NCBI GenBank assembly: GCA_003165315.1
Contig: PLSX01000192.1
Span: 283-43,163 of the forward strand
DNA: 42,881 bases
Direction of reading: 5' to 3'
Source of the DNA: Acidobacteriota bacterium
GTDB lineage: Bacteria > Acidobacteriota > Terriglobia > UBA7540
The notes beneath the pieces are model-generated. The model saw only the letters and a program-made list of their open reading frames with translations, was not told the origin of the DNA and searched no databases. Positions within the stretch are counted from its first letter, which is position 1, and each line of letters starts with the position of its first letter. A program made the position numbers and the translations under genes. Below are positions 1 to 8,595 of the stretch, piece after piece.

Positions 1-339
1 CCGAGCTTCGTTCGGGTGGAAGTGGTTGAACGCCTGCTCTCCGCGCCCGGGCAACGGTCCTTTGTATCCGTGGTGGGGATCGTAGCGGTTATCGACGTGA
101 CCGGCGAACCCTCTGGGTCCATGAAACCATGGGCCCGCCCCGATGAATAATCCGCCCACAAAAAAATCTGGCCCATAGTAGCCGTAGGGAGCACAGTCAT
201 ACGGAGCATAGTCAAAGTACCCGTAAGGGCAAACAGGCTCCACTCCAATGTTGACTGAAATCTGAGCCGGCGCTGAAGACGCGCCGGACATCAGCGCAAA
301 CGTGAGAGCAAAGAAAGCAAGCGATTTCCAGCGAAACAT
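1..339 (-). CDS. Secreted protein of unknown function, 3' end cut by the window edge
   Basis: The reading frame opens with ATG at 339 and stays open to base 1, so at least 113 residues are present and the C-terminus is missing. A strong ribosome binding site (AGGAGGGAC) lies directly upstream at 340-348. The first 26 or so residues form a signal peptide (MFRWKS, hydrophobic stretch, cleavage near APA-QI). The mature part is rich in Tyr, Pro and Gly (VCPYGYFDYAPYDCAPYGYYG) followed by a glycine- and histidine-rich segment (HVDNRYDPHHGYKG). Such small Tyr/Gly/His-rich exported proteins are common in Acidobacteriota but have no assigned role. It is transcribed in the same direction as the electron-transfer cluster, about 300 bases downstream of it. 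Export is well supported; function is unknown. Confidence 0.75.
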   Translation of the reverse strand, partial: MFRWKSLAFFALTFALMSGASSAPAQISVNIGVEPVCPYGYFDYAPYDCAPYGYYGPDFFVGGLFIGAGPWFHGPRGFAGHVDNRYDPHHGYKGPLPGRGEQAFNHFHPNEAR

Positions 340-503
340 GGTCCCTCCTGAAGCCGGCGGTGGAATCTGCCGTGATCCCCATCTTACCATGGACAATTTG
401 TGCATGAAACGCTGGACTGACTCAGCGTCATATCACTAACCCCCTGGGCCGGGCACGGGAACTCCCGGAGGTCGGAGTATCCTTCTGTGGGGTCGGGAAG
501 CCC

Positions 504-525
504 TGTCCCGCGGTTCTGCGGGGCA
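504..525. terminator. Hairpin downstream of the electron-transfer operon
   Basis: An 8-bp stem (TGTCCCGC with GCGGGGCA, one G-T pair) encloses a 6-nt loop. It lies between the end of the oxidoreductase gene (635) and the next minus-strand gene (339). No T-run follows on either strand, so it may be an RNA 3'-end stabiliser rather than a classical intrinsic terminator. The rest of 340-634 shows nothing recognisable. Confidence 0.3.
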
Positions 526-634
526 CGAGAATTGGACGAAGCCAGCGTTAAGCATACCGCACCATCCGGGATGCAGTGAGCAGCACTCACTTGAAGGCAA
601 AACGGAATGCCAGTTCTTCAATCGGGGTTGAGAC

Positions 635-2044
635 CTATTGTACCTGCTGTGAAACATCTATCGGCGCTGTGGTGAATCCTTTCCTGGCGGGCGCAATCTG
701 TTGCGCCTCAAGGCTTCCTTCCGCAGTCATGTCATGCATTCCAAGGGCGACACCGATCTTCTTGAGGAAAACTGTAGGTGGTTCTCCTCCCGCGAAGACC
801 CAGACGTAATCGTTGGGAATTTCCTGGCACGCGCCATTCACATCCAAAGTTACTGAATCAGGGCGGAACTCCACGGGAATGGAATTGAACACCACCGTCA
901 GTTTGCCTTTGCGAATGAATTCGTCCATTCGCTGTGCATTACGCTCCTTGAGGCGGCTAAATGTCGGCTTACGATACGAGAGAGTTACCTTGTTGCCGAC
1001 CTGGTGGGCAAGGCCCATAGCGGCTTCGACGGCGCTGTCACCTCCACCTACAACCAGGATCCGTTTGTTGACATAGTGATCGGCTTCAATCAAGCGGTAC
1101 ATGACCTTGGGCAGCTCCTCACCCTTGACTCCGAGCTTTCGTGGACTGCCGCTTTTGCCAATGGCAAGAACGACGGCGTGGGAACGATATTGGCCTCCGC
1201 TGCTCGTGAGGGTAAAGATGCCATCCTCCCCTTGCTTTACGTCCTCCACCTTCTCGCCCCGGCGAAAATTGAAATCGACACGCTTAATCACGGTCAGCCA
1301 GAAGGCAATAAGCTCTTCCTTTGACAACTCCATTTTCTTGAACTTTCCGTATAAGGGAAATTCCACGGGACTCGTCATCACCAGTTTCTGGCGGGGGTAC
1401 TTTGCCACCGTCCCGCCGATTTCACCTTCGTCCAGTGTGAGGTAATTCAGCTTCTTCTCAATGGCACGTAGTGACGCACTGATTCCCGCCGGCCCCGCTC
1501 CAACGATTATGACGTCGTAGACGGTAGGGTCCAGGGACGCATTGGCACGTTTCCTGGTGATCCCCCGACTGGCGATGGTATCAACACAGTCCCTCCCCTG
1601 GTTAATGGCATTCTTGATTAATGCCAAACCGCCGAGTTCCCCAACAATGAACAAATTCCCGATGCTGGTTTCATACTCCGGGGTCAGATTGGGCATGTCG
1701 GCGCCCATGCTGGGGCTGGCCATGACCATGGTAATGGCGCCCACGGGGCAAGCATCTGCGCACAGGCTGTGACCGATGCACTTGTACCCATTCACGATTA
1801 CGGCCTTCCCTCCCAGCACAGCCAGAACGTCGCCCTCCGGACAGACCGTAGTGCACGTCCCGCAGCCGATACAATGGGCAGCATCGATGTGCGGATGTTG
1901 AGCTTGCGGTCCTCCCGAAAGCAGCTTGCCTTTCTCGGCCGCTTCATTTGCCTTCTCCTCCCTTTTCTTCAGGCTCTTCATGTGACTGGCCGTGAAGAAA
2001 AGGGTCACCACCGCCGCAATAATGACCGCAAGAATCGTTTCCAT
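635..2044 (-). CDS. Membrane-anchored ferredoxin/FAD-dependent NAD(P)-binding oxidoreductase
   Basis: A 469-residue protein with three parts. Residues 1-20 are one hydrophobic helix (METILAVIIAAVV), followed by a charged linker, so it is tethered to the inner membrane. Residues 58-99 are a two-cluster ferredoxin domain: C58-x2-C61-x2-C64-x3-C68, then C89-x2-H92-x2-C95-x3-C99, where His replaces the usual second Cys. Residues 177 to about 440 are a thioredoxin-reductase-like fold with an FAD site (GAGPAG, 182-187) and an NAD(P) site (GGGDSA, 333-338). The CxxC redox disulfide of true thioredoxin reductase is absent, so the likely job is electron transfer between NAD(P)H, FAD and Fe-S clusters. 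It is the last gene of the cytochrome cluster, 12 bases after the cytochrome b gene, and is the likely cytoplasmic-side electron entry or exit module. The start has GAGG about 10 bases upstream. Family assignment is solid; partner and direction of flow are inferred. Confidence 0.85.
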   Translation of the reverse strand: METILAVIIAAVVTLFFTASHMKSLKKREEKANEAAEKGKLLSGGPQAQHPHIDAAHCIGCGTCTTVCPEGDVLAVLGGKAVIVNGYKCIGHSLCADACPVGAITMVMASPSMGADMPNLTPEYETSIGNLFIVGELGGLALIKNAINQGRDCVDTIASRGITRKRANASLDPTVYDVIIVGAGPAGISASLRAIEKKLNYLTLDEGEIGGTVAKYPRQKLVMTSPVEFPLYGKFKKMELSKEELIAFWLTVIKRVDFNFRRGEKVEDVKQGEDGIFTLTSSGGQYRSHAVVLAIGKSGSPRKLGVKGEELPKVMYRLIEADHYVNKRILVVGGGDSAVEAAMGLAHQVGNKVTLSYRKPTFSRLKERNAQRMDEFIRKGKLTVVFNSIPVEFRPDSVTLDVNGACQEIPNDYVWVFAGGEPPTVFLKKIGVALGMHDMTAEGSLEAQQIAPARKGFTTAPIDVSQQVQ

Positions 2045-2056
2045 TACAGAGAAACC

Positions 2057-2998
2057 TCACTTGAACCCAAACAACATCACTACCCCGATGTGAATAACCG
2101 CCAGCAGCGCGAAGGAATAGCTAAAAGGCTTGTGGATAATGTGCCACAAGTGGAAGACCTGCTGCGATCGTGAAAGAAACAGCATGCGCTGAGCAAGCAC
2201 AGCCTGCGTTTGGGCCATGGTGATGATGCGTTCCAGTTCCGCGTTCCGAGAATTCAGCACCCCCCCGAGGGATGTCAGTTTTCCCCACTGGCTCAATTCA
2301 TGGCGGCGCAATCTGGATATGGTGTGGAGGCGGCGAAAGTCCGCCCACAGCATCTCCACCAGCACGATAAGTATCCACTGATTGCGGATTCGTTCTTCGC
2401 TGGGAAGATGGGAAAGCGGCCGGAGCCATGCCGCGGAGAAGACCTTCTGCTGGGCCAGTTGCTCCGTCAATCGGCATTGCTCCTCACGCGCTTCCTGAAG
2501 CGAGAGTTCCGCCGCATTCAATCTCCTGGGGATCTGAGCATAGAGATATCTACCCACCGCGCCGCTGGCCGCGACAGCCGCCATGATCCAATAAGCCATT
2601 CCCGCCAACCCGCGAAACTTGAATGCTGCATGAAAAGCAATGATGAACGGTGCGGCCACGCCCATCAGCACATGAAAGTCCAGCCAATGCCGCGTATTTC
2701 CTCTGCTCCGCATCCAGGCTGAGCTCTTGCGGATCGGATAAAGGAAGATTCCCAGAAAAATCACGGTTCCCAATATGCCAAGGGCCAGGCCTACTGACCC
2801 GCTGGGCCGAAGGAGAAGGTGTTTGGGGGAATAGGGGCGCTGGTTGGCGTCGAGATAATAATAGTCGAATCCATAAAGGGTGAGGCCGATGACCAGTGCA
2901 ACCGCCAAACCATAGCAAGCCTTCAGTCTGACTTGATGCCATCTCTCAGGCATCGCTCTGCCAGCGGGAATCGAAGATGTAGCAGTGATCGTGCTCAT
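2057..2998 (-). CDS. Inner-membrane cytochrome b-like protein, probably diheme
   Basis: A 313-residue membrane protein with about five hydrophobic helices: near 26-48, 66-88, 107-128, 132-153 and 291-312. Two helices carry histidines 14 residues apart: H109 and H123, and H289 and H303. This H-x13-H spacing on two helices is the classical arrangement for two stacked b hemes spanning a membrane, with H109/H289 and H123/H303 as the likely pairs. Between them is a polar, charged stretch (about 160-280) that is probably soluble and partly coiled-coil. The start overlaps the stop of the preceding gene by four bases, and the Fe-S/flavin oxidoreductase follows after 12 bases, so the products are probably made together. 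It most likely passes electrons across the inner membrane between that oxidoreductase and the periplasmic multiheme cytochromes. Heme binding is inferred from residues only; no named family was assigned. Confidence 0.75.
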   Translation of the reverse strand: MSTITATSSIPAGRAMPERWHQVRLKACYGLAVALVIGLTLYGFDYYYLDANQRPYSPKHLLLRPSGSVGLALGILGTVIFLGIFLYPIRKSSAWMRSRGNTRHWLDFHVLMGVAAPFIIAFHAAFKFRGLAGMAYWIMAAVAASGAVGRYLYAQIPRRLNAAELSLQEAREEQCRLTEQLAQQKVFSAAWLRPLSHLPSEERIRNQWILIVLVEMLWADFRRLHTISRLRRHELSQWGKLTSLGGVLNSRNAELERIITMAQTQAVLAQRMLFLSRSQQVFHLWHIIHKPFSYSFALLAVIHIGVVMLFGFK

Positions 2999-3822
2999 GG
3001 CGTTGTACCGATTTTCTCCTTCACACTGGTTTCAAAGCGGTGGTAGTCCGTAAATTGATGGAGGTTCCGCCAATGCTGGTGGAGGGACTCCACATCGATT
3101 GTTGCGGTCGTGGGCAACCAGTATGCGTCAGGAACCCCGGGGAAATTCACCGGGGCATACTCGACTTCCGACTGCAAGGATCGCAGCCCCACATCATCCA
3201 TTGAGGTTTCAAGAGCGGCGCTGATTTTGAGGATTGTTCCCGATGCCTTGTCGATCAGGGCCGTCCCTTGCAGGTCAAGCGGGTACTCGCGGCCACTTAC
3301 CATGAGGGCGGTTGTACTGCGCAGTCCCTTGACGTGCTGAAAGTGGACCTTGACCGTATCCCGGCCGGCCGCCGTTTCCTCCCCCAAGTCGGTGAACTGA
3401 AATCCCCCGGCATAGTAAGGATGAAATATCAACAGCAAGGTGGAAAACCCGTTCGTGAGCAAAAGCGATATGTTCTTGGGCTTGGTGGGGCCTTCCTTGG
3501 CCAGGCGTGATTCCACCATGATGGGCTCGCCGGAAGACGATTGGAAGAGAACAAGGTAATCAAACAACGAATGCACTTCGTATTCCACCTTGCCGTTCTT
3601 GCCAAATTTCGTTTGCAATACGGCCTCTTTGCACGCAACGTCGGAGAGTTGTTGCAGCGACTGCTCCACCACGGTGGCAGTACGATCCAGCAAGGGGTCA
3701 AGCCGCGAGGGTGGGCTCGCTGGCTCTGCCGCCCGCAGGGTACCGGGATTGGATAAGGCGTTCCCGGCAAATAGCAGTGTGGCCCAGACCAGTGCGCTTC
3801 GCAGTTGTCCTCCCGCCATCAT
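2995..3822 (-). CDS. Secreted LolA-like protein of the electron-transfer cluster
   Basis: A 275-residue protein with an N-terminal signal sequence (hydrophobic residues about 8-30, cleavage near LRA-AE). The mature protein starts with a helical stretch and one conserved-looking VACKE site, then beta-rich sequence with segments such as SLLLTNGFSTLLLIFHP and GTALIDKASGTILKI. The alternation of strands resembles LolA/LolB-type half-barrels, and similar unnamed proteins are common in Acidobacteriota. It has no heme motif. Both ends overlap neighbours by four bases (ATGA): the beta-barrel gene upstream and the cytochrome b gene downstream. That tight coupling argues for a role in the same complex, for example as a periplasmic scaffold or an assembly factor for the barrel. 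The LolA-like fold is a judgement from sequence pattern, not a database match. Confidence 0.7.
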   Translation of the reverse strand: MMAGGQLRSALVWATLLFAGNALSNPGTLRAAEPASPPSRLDPLLDRTATVVEQSLQQLSDVACKEAVLQTKFGKNGKVEYEVHSLFDYLVLFQSSSGEPIMVESRLAKEGPTKPKNISLLLTNGFSTLLLIFHPYYAGGFQFTDLGEETAAGRDTVKVHFQHVKGLRSTTALMVSGREYPLDLQGTALIDKASGTILKISAALETSMDDVGLRSLQSEVEYAPVNFPGVPDAYWLPTTATIDVESLHQHWRNLHQFTDYHRFETSVKEKIGTTP

Positions 3823-5606
3823 TTGGCCACCTCCAAAGCGCGGCGCTTGGCTTTGGTGTCAAACCGGTATCCCAAGCCGATGTACCACTGATTGTAGTTC
3901 ATAATGGTACCCTGTTGGCGAGTGAAGCCCCCGTTGAAGTAGACTGGAGCGTGGGGGAACCAATCAATGGCGGAACCCACACTTCGGTAACTGGAATTCT
4001 GCGTAAGCGTCGAAGTCAGGTTCTGCTGGCTCGCCAGAAACTGCCATTGCAAGTTTTCTCGAAAATTTCGGGACAAGGTGAGCGAACTGTAGGTTCCCCT
4101 GCCAAAGGAACTATTGAATTCCGTAAACCTCGCGTCCCCGCGCATTCCTGTCTTCCAAATTTTGCCCATGGTAACCCCATACATCTGGTTCCATGAACTG
4201 GCCGTATCCCCGGTTTGCGAGCTTCTGCCCAGACTATTGTAAATGCTGATATTTTCCGTCACGTCCACCCGGGTTCCGAAGCTAAAACCTTGAAAAAGGA
4301 GTTGGTCCACCAAGCCGGTGCTGATCAGGGCCTGGTTGAAGGTCGGCAGGTCGCGAAAGTAGTTGTGATTGACGTCAAATGAAACTCGCGAGGTCGGCTG
4401 GACTCGGATGGTCAGGAAGCTGCGGCTCAGCCCGGTAAAGTCGGTGCCATTGGCATTGGGAACGCGTGGGCGGTCGGCTTGCATCGAATGGTAAATGGAA
4501 AGGAATTTCTTGTAGAAGATGCCATTTTCAGTAAACACGAATTGCCGTGCTTCCTGCCAGCCGTTGGTGTTAACGGCCACTCCGGTGGTGCTGGTGTAGC
4601 GGAGGGAGTCAAAGCTCCCGCCGGAAAAATTAATGAAACCACCACCGATGTGGCTATTCGGACTGTAGTTCCACGAAGTCGGGTCAGGGGTTGATCCCGC
4701 AAAAATCCCCGCAATCATGCTGGACCCTACCCGGCGCCCGACGTAACCTCCGTCGATGGTATCCAGGCTTTGTGCCCATGGCAGATAGAGGCGGCCAAAT
4801 CCCGCCACCCAGCGCGAATTGGGATTGTCATAGGTCAACTGCATGTGGTAGGTCCGGTTTACCAGCTCATCAAGAGTCTGAAAACCCGCGCTACCCGATT
4901 GCGTGGTGAGTCTTCCCCTCCAGGAGCCGCTCAACCCCCAGTAGGTTCCGTCAATGCGGGTTATGTCAGCACGCAAGAACCCGCCGATCTGCGTCGTGTT
5001 AACTGGAAAGGCTCCTCCGCTGGCAAGCCCACCCAACTCGAACCCAATCATTCCCCGAGCCCTGTTGATCTCCGGCAACGGCGGCCGGGGCACGAAAGCA
5101 CGGGCTTCTTCATCCAACGGGTTACCTTCCGTAAAGGAGACAACCTGGGGGTATTTTCGCGTGCTGCCCAGTTGTTCTTGCTCCATGGCCTTCTCGATTT
5201 CCGGCTGCTCCAAGGATACCGGGTCACCAATTTTGATCTCATCCGTTGAGGAAATAACTTCGCAAACGGCTGAAACCAGGGCAACGGACAGCACCCTGAC
5301 TTCCGCAATAACCTCGGGCTCCGGATGGGAGGGCTTTTGAGCAGAATCCTTTTCCACTTGCGTTCGCTTCACCTGAAGCTTCATCCCTTCTTCCAACCCA
5401 GCGCTTTTCCCTCTGTCCAGGTATACAACTCCGGCTGCCACATATTTCACGTGGAAATCCTCGCGCAAACCCGAGCTAGCCGATTGGCCGGCATGCCCGC
5501 CCACTCCGCTCCCCAGGAAAATCAGCATGCCTAACGCCATCCTTGCGGCGCCAATTCTCCAACTCGATGGGATCATAAAAATGTAAGATCGCACCACGTT
5601 CAACAT
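3819..5606 (-). CDS. Outer-membrane beta-barrel (porin-like) with periplasmic N-terminal domain
   Basis: About 595 residues. A signal peptide covers roughly the first 45 residues (a second internal Met, MIPSSW, is an alternative start; a TTG start at 5618 would add four residues). Next comes a small beta domain (YVAAGVVYLDRGKSAGLEEGMKL, then IKIGDPVSL) resembling FlgT-C-like periplasmic modules. From about residue 190 the protein is a run of short amphipathic strands alternating aromatic and polar residues with Gly/Asn/Ser turns, typical of a beta-barrel. One strand near the end reads WYIGLGYRFD, but a charged tail follows instead of a terminal aromatic. The position just after two multiheme cytochrome genes is that of the porin in porin-cytochrome conduits (MtrB- or OmbB-like roles). 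No sequence identity to those families could be checked. The four-base overlap with the next gene supports an operon. Confidence 0.75.
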   Translation of the reverse strand: MLNVVRSYIFMIPSSWRIGAARMALGMLIFLGSGVGGHAGQSASSGLREDFHVKYVAAGVVYLDRGKSAGLEEGMKLQVKRTQVEKDSAQKPSHPEPEVIAEVRVLSVALVSAVCEVISSTDEIKIGDPVSLEQPEIEKAMEQEQLGSTRKYPQVVSFTEGNPLDEEARAFVPRPPLPEINRARGMIGFELGGLASGGAFPVNTTQIGGFLRADITRIDGTYWGLSGSWRGRLTTQSGSAGFQTLDELVNRTYHMQLTYDNPNSRWVAGFGRLYLPWAQSLDTIDGGYVGRRVGSSMIAGIFAGSTPDPTSWNYSPNSHIGGGFINFSGGSFDSLRYTSTTGVAVNTNGWQEARQFVFTENGIFYKKFLSIYHSMQADRPRVPNANGTDFTGLSRSFLTIRVQPTSRVSFDVNHNYFRDLPTFNQALISTGLVDQLLFQGFSFGTRVDVTENISIYNSLGRSSQTGDTASSWNQMYGVTMGKIWKTGMRGDARFTEFNSSFGRGTYSSLTLSRNFRENLQWQFLASQQNLTSTLTQNSSYRSVGSAIDWFPHAPVYFNGGFTRQQGTIMNYNQWYIGLGYRFDTKAKRRALEVAK

Positions 5607-5718
5607 GGCCTCGAACAACTCTGAATTGTCTTTTCACTGCCCTGATGTGCGACCGCAACCTACTTATCCGTAAGACTGCCTCGGCCCGTCCCCCGTCTTG
5701 GGTGCCCACCACCACCAG

Positions 5719-8301
5719 CTATCCGCCCCGGCCGGTCGGGTGACAGGCATAACAATTAGCACTGTTCCAGACGTATCCCTTTACCCCGCTGTGCTCAGGA
5801 TTGGTCTTGGCCTGAGTATGGCAATTCGTGCAGGTGAAAACGACATAATTGGAGGAATTAGTATGGCAATCACTGCACAAGGTCGCGCTGTGGTGGGGGA
5901 TCGGGAACCAGGTATGGTTAAACACAGCGCCCGTCCACGCCGTCGTGTTGTGGCAGGTTGCACAGGTCGTGGGGAATCCCGCCGCCACATGATTGGGATT
6001 GGTCGTTCCTGTATAGTCCACTTTGTGGCAGGAATAGCAGTCTGTCGGCGTCCCGGCAAAGACATTGTTGATGTGGCAAGTGGTGCAAGCCACAGTGACG
6101 TGCGCGCCAGTCAGGGGAAACGGAGTGTTGTTGTGGTTGAATGTGGCGCCCGCCCAGCTTACGGTGGTGTGGCAGACCGAGCAGTCAGTGGGGAAGCCCG
6201 CCGCCATGTGGCTGGGATTGGTCGTGCCGGTGAAGTCTGTCTGGTGGCAACTATAGCAGGCCGTATTGGCGCTAGTCAGGCTGTAATTGTTGTTAATGTG
6301 GCACTGCTGGCATGCCAGCGACGTGTGGGCCCCGGTTAGCGTGAATCCCGTCGTGGCATGGTTGAATGTCGCCCCCGCCCAATTCACGGTGCTATGGCAA
6401 ATGGAGCAATCCGTGGGGAAGCCTGCCGCAACGTGATTGGGATTGGTCGTGCCGGTGAAGTCTGTCTGGTGGCAACTGTAGCAGGCAGCATTGGCGCTGG
6501 TCAGTTTGTAGTTGCCATTCACATGGCATAGCTGGCATGCCAGTGTAGTGTGCGCGCCCGTAAGGGCAAATCCTGTGGTGGAGTGATCAAAAGTCGCGCT
6601 GCCCCACGATACCGTCGTATGGCATTGCTGGCAGGTTGTGGGGAAGCCGGCCTGTACGTGGCTCGGAGCAGTGGTGGCATTGTAATCAGGCAGGTGGCAG
6701 GCTACGCAAGCCGTATTCGCCCCGGTCAGGTTGTAGTTTCCATTCACATGGCACAGCCCGCAGAGCACCGTGGTATGGGCGCCGGTAAGGGGGAACCCCG
6801 TGGTGGAGTGGTCAAACGTCGCATTGGCCCATGAAGTCGTGGTGTGGCATTGCTGGCAAGTCGTGGGGTAGCCTGCTTGCACGTGGTTGGGATTCGTCGT
6901 CCCCTTAAAATCGCTCAGATGGCATGTGACGCAGTCCGCGCTCGTCAGATTGTAATTGTTGTTCACATGGCATTGAACACAGGCCAGTGAGGTATGCGCC
7001 CCGGTCAATGGAAACCCTGTGAGGTTGTGGTTGAACGTGGCGTTGGTCCAGGAAACCGTATTGTGGCACTGGTCACAGGATTGCGAGAAGCCCGACTTCA
7101 CATGATTGGGGTTCGTTGTCGCTTGAAAATCGGCCAGGTGGCAATTTACACAGGTGGAGTTGGCACTGGTCAAATTGTAATTTCCATTCACATGGCACTG
7201 TTGGCACTGCAAGGAGATGTGCGCGCCAGTCAGGGGGAAGCCCGTCGTGGAGTGATCAAACGTGGCGTTGGCCCATGATGTTGTGTTGTGGCATTGCTGG
7301 CAGGCCGTGGGGAAGCCTGCTTTCACATGGTTGGGATTCGTTGTCGCCCGGAAGTCGGCCATGTGGCAACTGGAGCAGTCCATGGTTGTCAGGTTGTAGT
7401 TGTTATTCACATGACACTGGATGCATTGAAGACCTGCGTGTCCGCCTGTCAGCGGGAATCCAGTGATGTTGTGATTGAAGTTTACCGACATCCAGTTTGA
7501 CGTGTTATGACAGGTGGCGCAATCCTGCGAGAACCCTGCCCGCACATGATTGGGATTTTGCGTCCCCGTAAAGTCTTTCAGATGGCAACTCACGCAGTTG
7601 GTCACTGTAATTTGGTAGTTTCCATTCACGTGGCAGGCCGTGCAGTCCAGCGTGGCGTGCATTCCAGTAAGGGGAAAGCCTGTGGTGGAGTGATCGAACT
7701 TCGCGCCCAGCCAACCATCCATGCTGTGGCAGGTCTGGCATACGTTGGAAAACTGTAGTGCCCGGTGGTCCGGCGTGGCGGTGGCTAGTGTGGTGCTATG
7801 GCACGCCATGCATTCGGTGGAAAGCCCTTGAAATTGGCTTACTGCCGCTCCTTTGTGACACTCGTCGCAAGTCAGCGAAGCGTGGGCCCCCACCAGGGGA
7901 AACCGGTTCTGGTGATCTTTGATGGCTTGCAGCGAAGCCTGCCAACCGTTCACCGTGTGGCATTCCTCGCATTTCTCACCGAGTTGCCCCTTGTGAATGT
8001 CCGCGTGGCAGTCCGCGCATTTCGTGCCCACGTTCGTAAAGACCAAACTGACATGGCACTCCGTGCAGGAAACTCCCTGGTGTAACCCCCTCAACGGGAA
8101 TCTTGTTTTGTTGTGATCGAATTCAACAACGTTACGAAGCGGCTTCCAGGAAGTGTACGTATGGCAGTTCTCGCAAGGTACGTTCAGGGGGCCGTGGGGA
8201 CTTCGCGTCACACCTCGAGGGCTTGCCTGGTCGGCGAAAAGACAGCCGACCGGCATGAACAGCAGAAAGAGAAATAGGCCTGTTCGACGAGCCCTGAGCA
8301 T
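5719..8301 (-). CDS. Secreted 34-heme c-type cytochrome with eight triheme repeats
   Basis: An 860-residue exported protein containing 34 CXXCH heme-binding motifs, one per 25 residues. The first 23 or so residues form a signal peptide (FLFLLFMPVGCLFA-DQ); the Cys in VGC is a weak lipobox candidate. Residues 1-187 hold six irregular motifs. Residues 188-779 are eight consecutive repeats of about 74 residues, each with three CXXCH motifs and the constant stretches FDHSTTGFPLTGAH, CHVNGNYNLT and NPNHVxAGF. A partial ninth repeat with four motifs ends the protein. Each repeat also has three conserved histidines outside the motifs (FDH, GAH, NHV), which matches one distal ligand per heme and suggests bis-His coordination. 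The regular spacing predicts a long heme wire. It lies between the 23-heme cytochrome and the beta-barrel gene and is probably periplasmic or outer-membrane associated. Heme count is read directly; location is inferred. Confidence 0.93.
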   Translation of the reverse strand: MLRARRTGLFLFLLFMPVGCLFADQASPRGVTRSPHGPLNVPCENCHTYTSWKPLRNVVEFDHNKTRFPLRGLHQGVSCTECHVSLVFTNVGTKCADCHADIHKGQLGEKCEECHTVNGWQASLQAIKDHQNRFPLVGAHASLTCDECHKGAAVSQFQGLSTECMACHSTTLATATPDHRALQFSNVCQTCHSMDGWLGAKFDHSTTGFPLTGMHATLDCTACHVNGNYQITVTNCVSCHLKDFTGTQNPNHVRAGFSQDCATCHNTSNWMSVNFNHNITGFPLTGGHAGLQCIQCHVNNNYNLTTMDCSSCHMADFRATTNPNHVKAGFPTACQQCHNTTSWANATFDHSTTGFPLTGAHISLQCQQCHVNGNYNLTSANSTCVNCHLADFQATTNPNHVKSGFSQSCDQCHNTVSWTNATFNHNLTGFPLTGAHTSLACVQCHVNNNYNLTSADCVTCHLSDFKGTTNPNHVQAGYPTTCQQCHTTTSWANATFDHSTTGFPLTGAHTTVLCGLCHVNGNYNLTGANTACVACHLPDYNATTAPSHVQAGFPTTCQQCHTTVSWGSATFDHSTTGFALTGAHTTLACQLCHVNGNYKLTSANAACYSCHQTDFTGTTNPNHVAAGFPTDCSICHSTVNWAGATFNHATTGFTLTGAHTSLACQQCHINNNYSLTSANTACYSCHQTDFTGTTNPSHMAAGFPTDCSVCHTTVSWAGATFNHNNTPFPLTGAHVTVACTTCHINNVFAGTPTDCYSCHKVDYTGTTNPNHVAAGFPTTCATCHNTTAWTGAVFNHTWFPIPHHSATLCSDCHTNSSNYVVFTCTNCHTQAKTNPEHSGVKGYVWNSANCYACHPTGRGG
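5965..7740 (-). repeat. Eight tandem units of about 222 bp inside the 34-heme cytochrome gene
   Basis: The triheme protein repeat is also visible in the DNA: stretches encoding FDHSTTGFPLTGAH and CHVNGNYNLT recur about every 219-228 bases with high identity. This points to internal duplication of a triheme unit. The array is a likely hotspot for recombination that changes heme number and for assembly errors with short reads. Confidence 0.85.
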
Positions 8302-8595
8302 TGATCCTTAAGAGGTACAATGTTTCTATTTGGTTGCATAAGGGGGGTACCACTCCCCAATAGAATCGGAGCAGGTTGTATACCGAATATCTTATTGTTT
8401 TTTTGAGGTATGTCAAATTCAGGATGGACTCTTTGTCGTGCGCGTATTAGAGCAAGATTCGGAGGGATTTAACTAAAACCTCAATAAATGCAATGTAATT
8501 TGCAGATGCATGCGAATGTAAAATCTACTTAACAACGGTATTTTTTACCGAGCAGATGTCCATCAAGTCACGCTGAATTCAATAACTTTAATAGC
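8302..8595. other. Non-coding gap between the two cytochrome genes
   Basis: This 294-base gap has no supported gene. It is distinctly more AT-rich than its surroundings around 8466-8595. A small inverted repeat (CGGTA, five T, TACCG) lies near 8536-8550. The gap could hold a separate minus-strand promoter for the 34-heme gene; no convincing -35/-10 pair was picked. The start at 8301 is preceded by AAGGA only three bases away, a weak ribosome binding site. Confidence 0.4.

Noticed and set aside
5698-7758. Long open frames on the plus strand opposite the 34-heme cytochrome
   Set aside because: They mirror the tandem repeats and codon bias of the cytochrome gene on the other strand, start without ribosome binding sites and show no protein family features.
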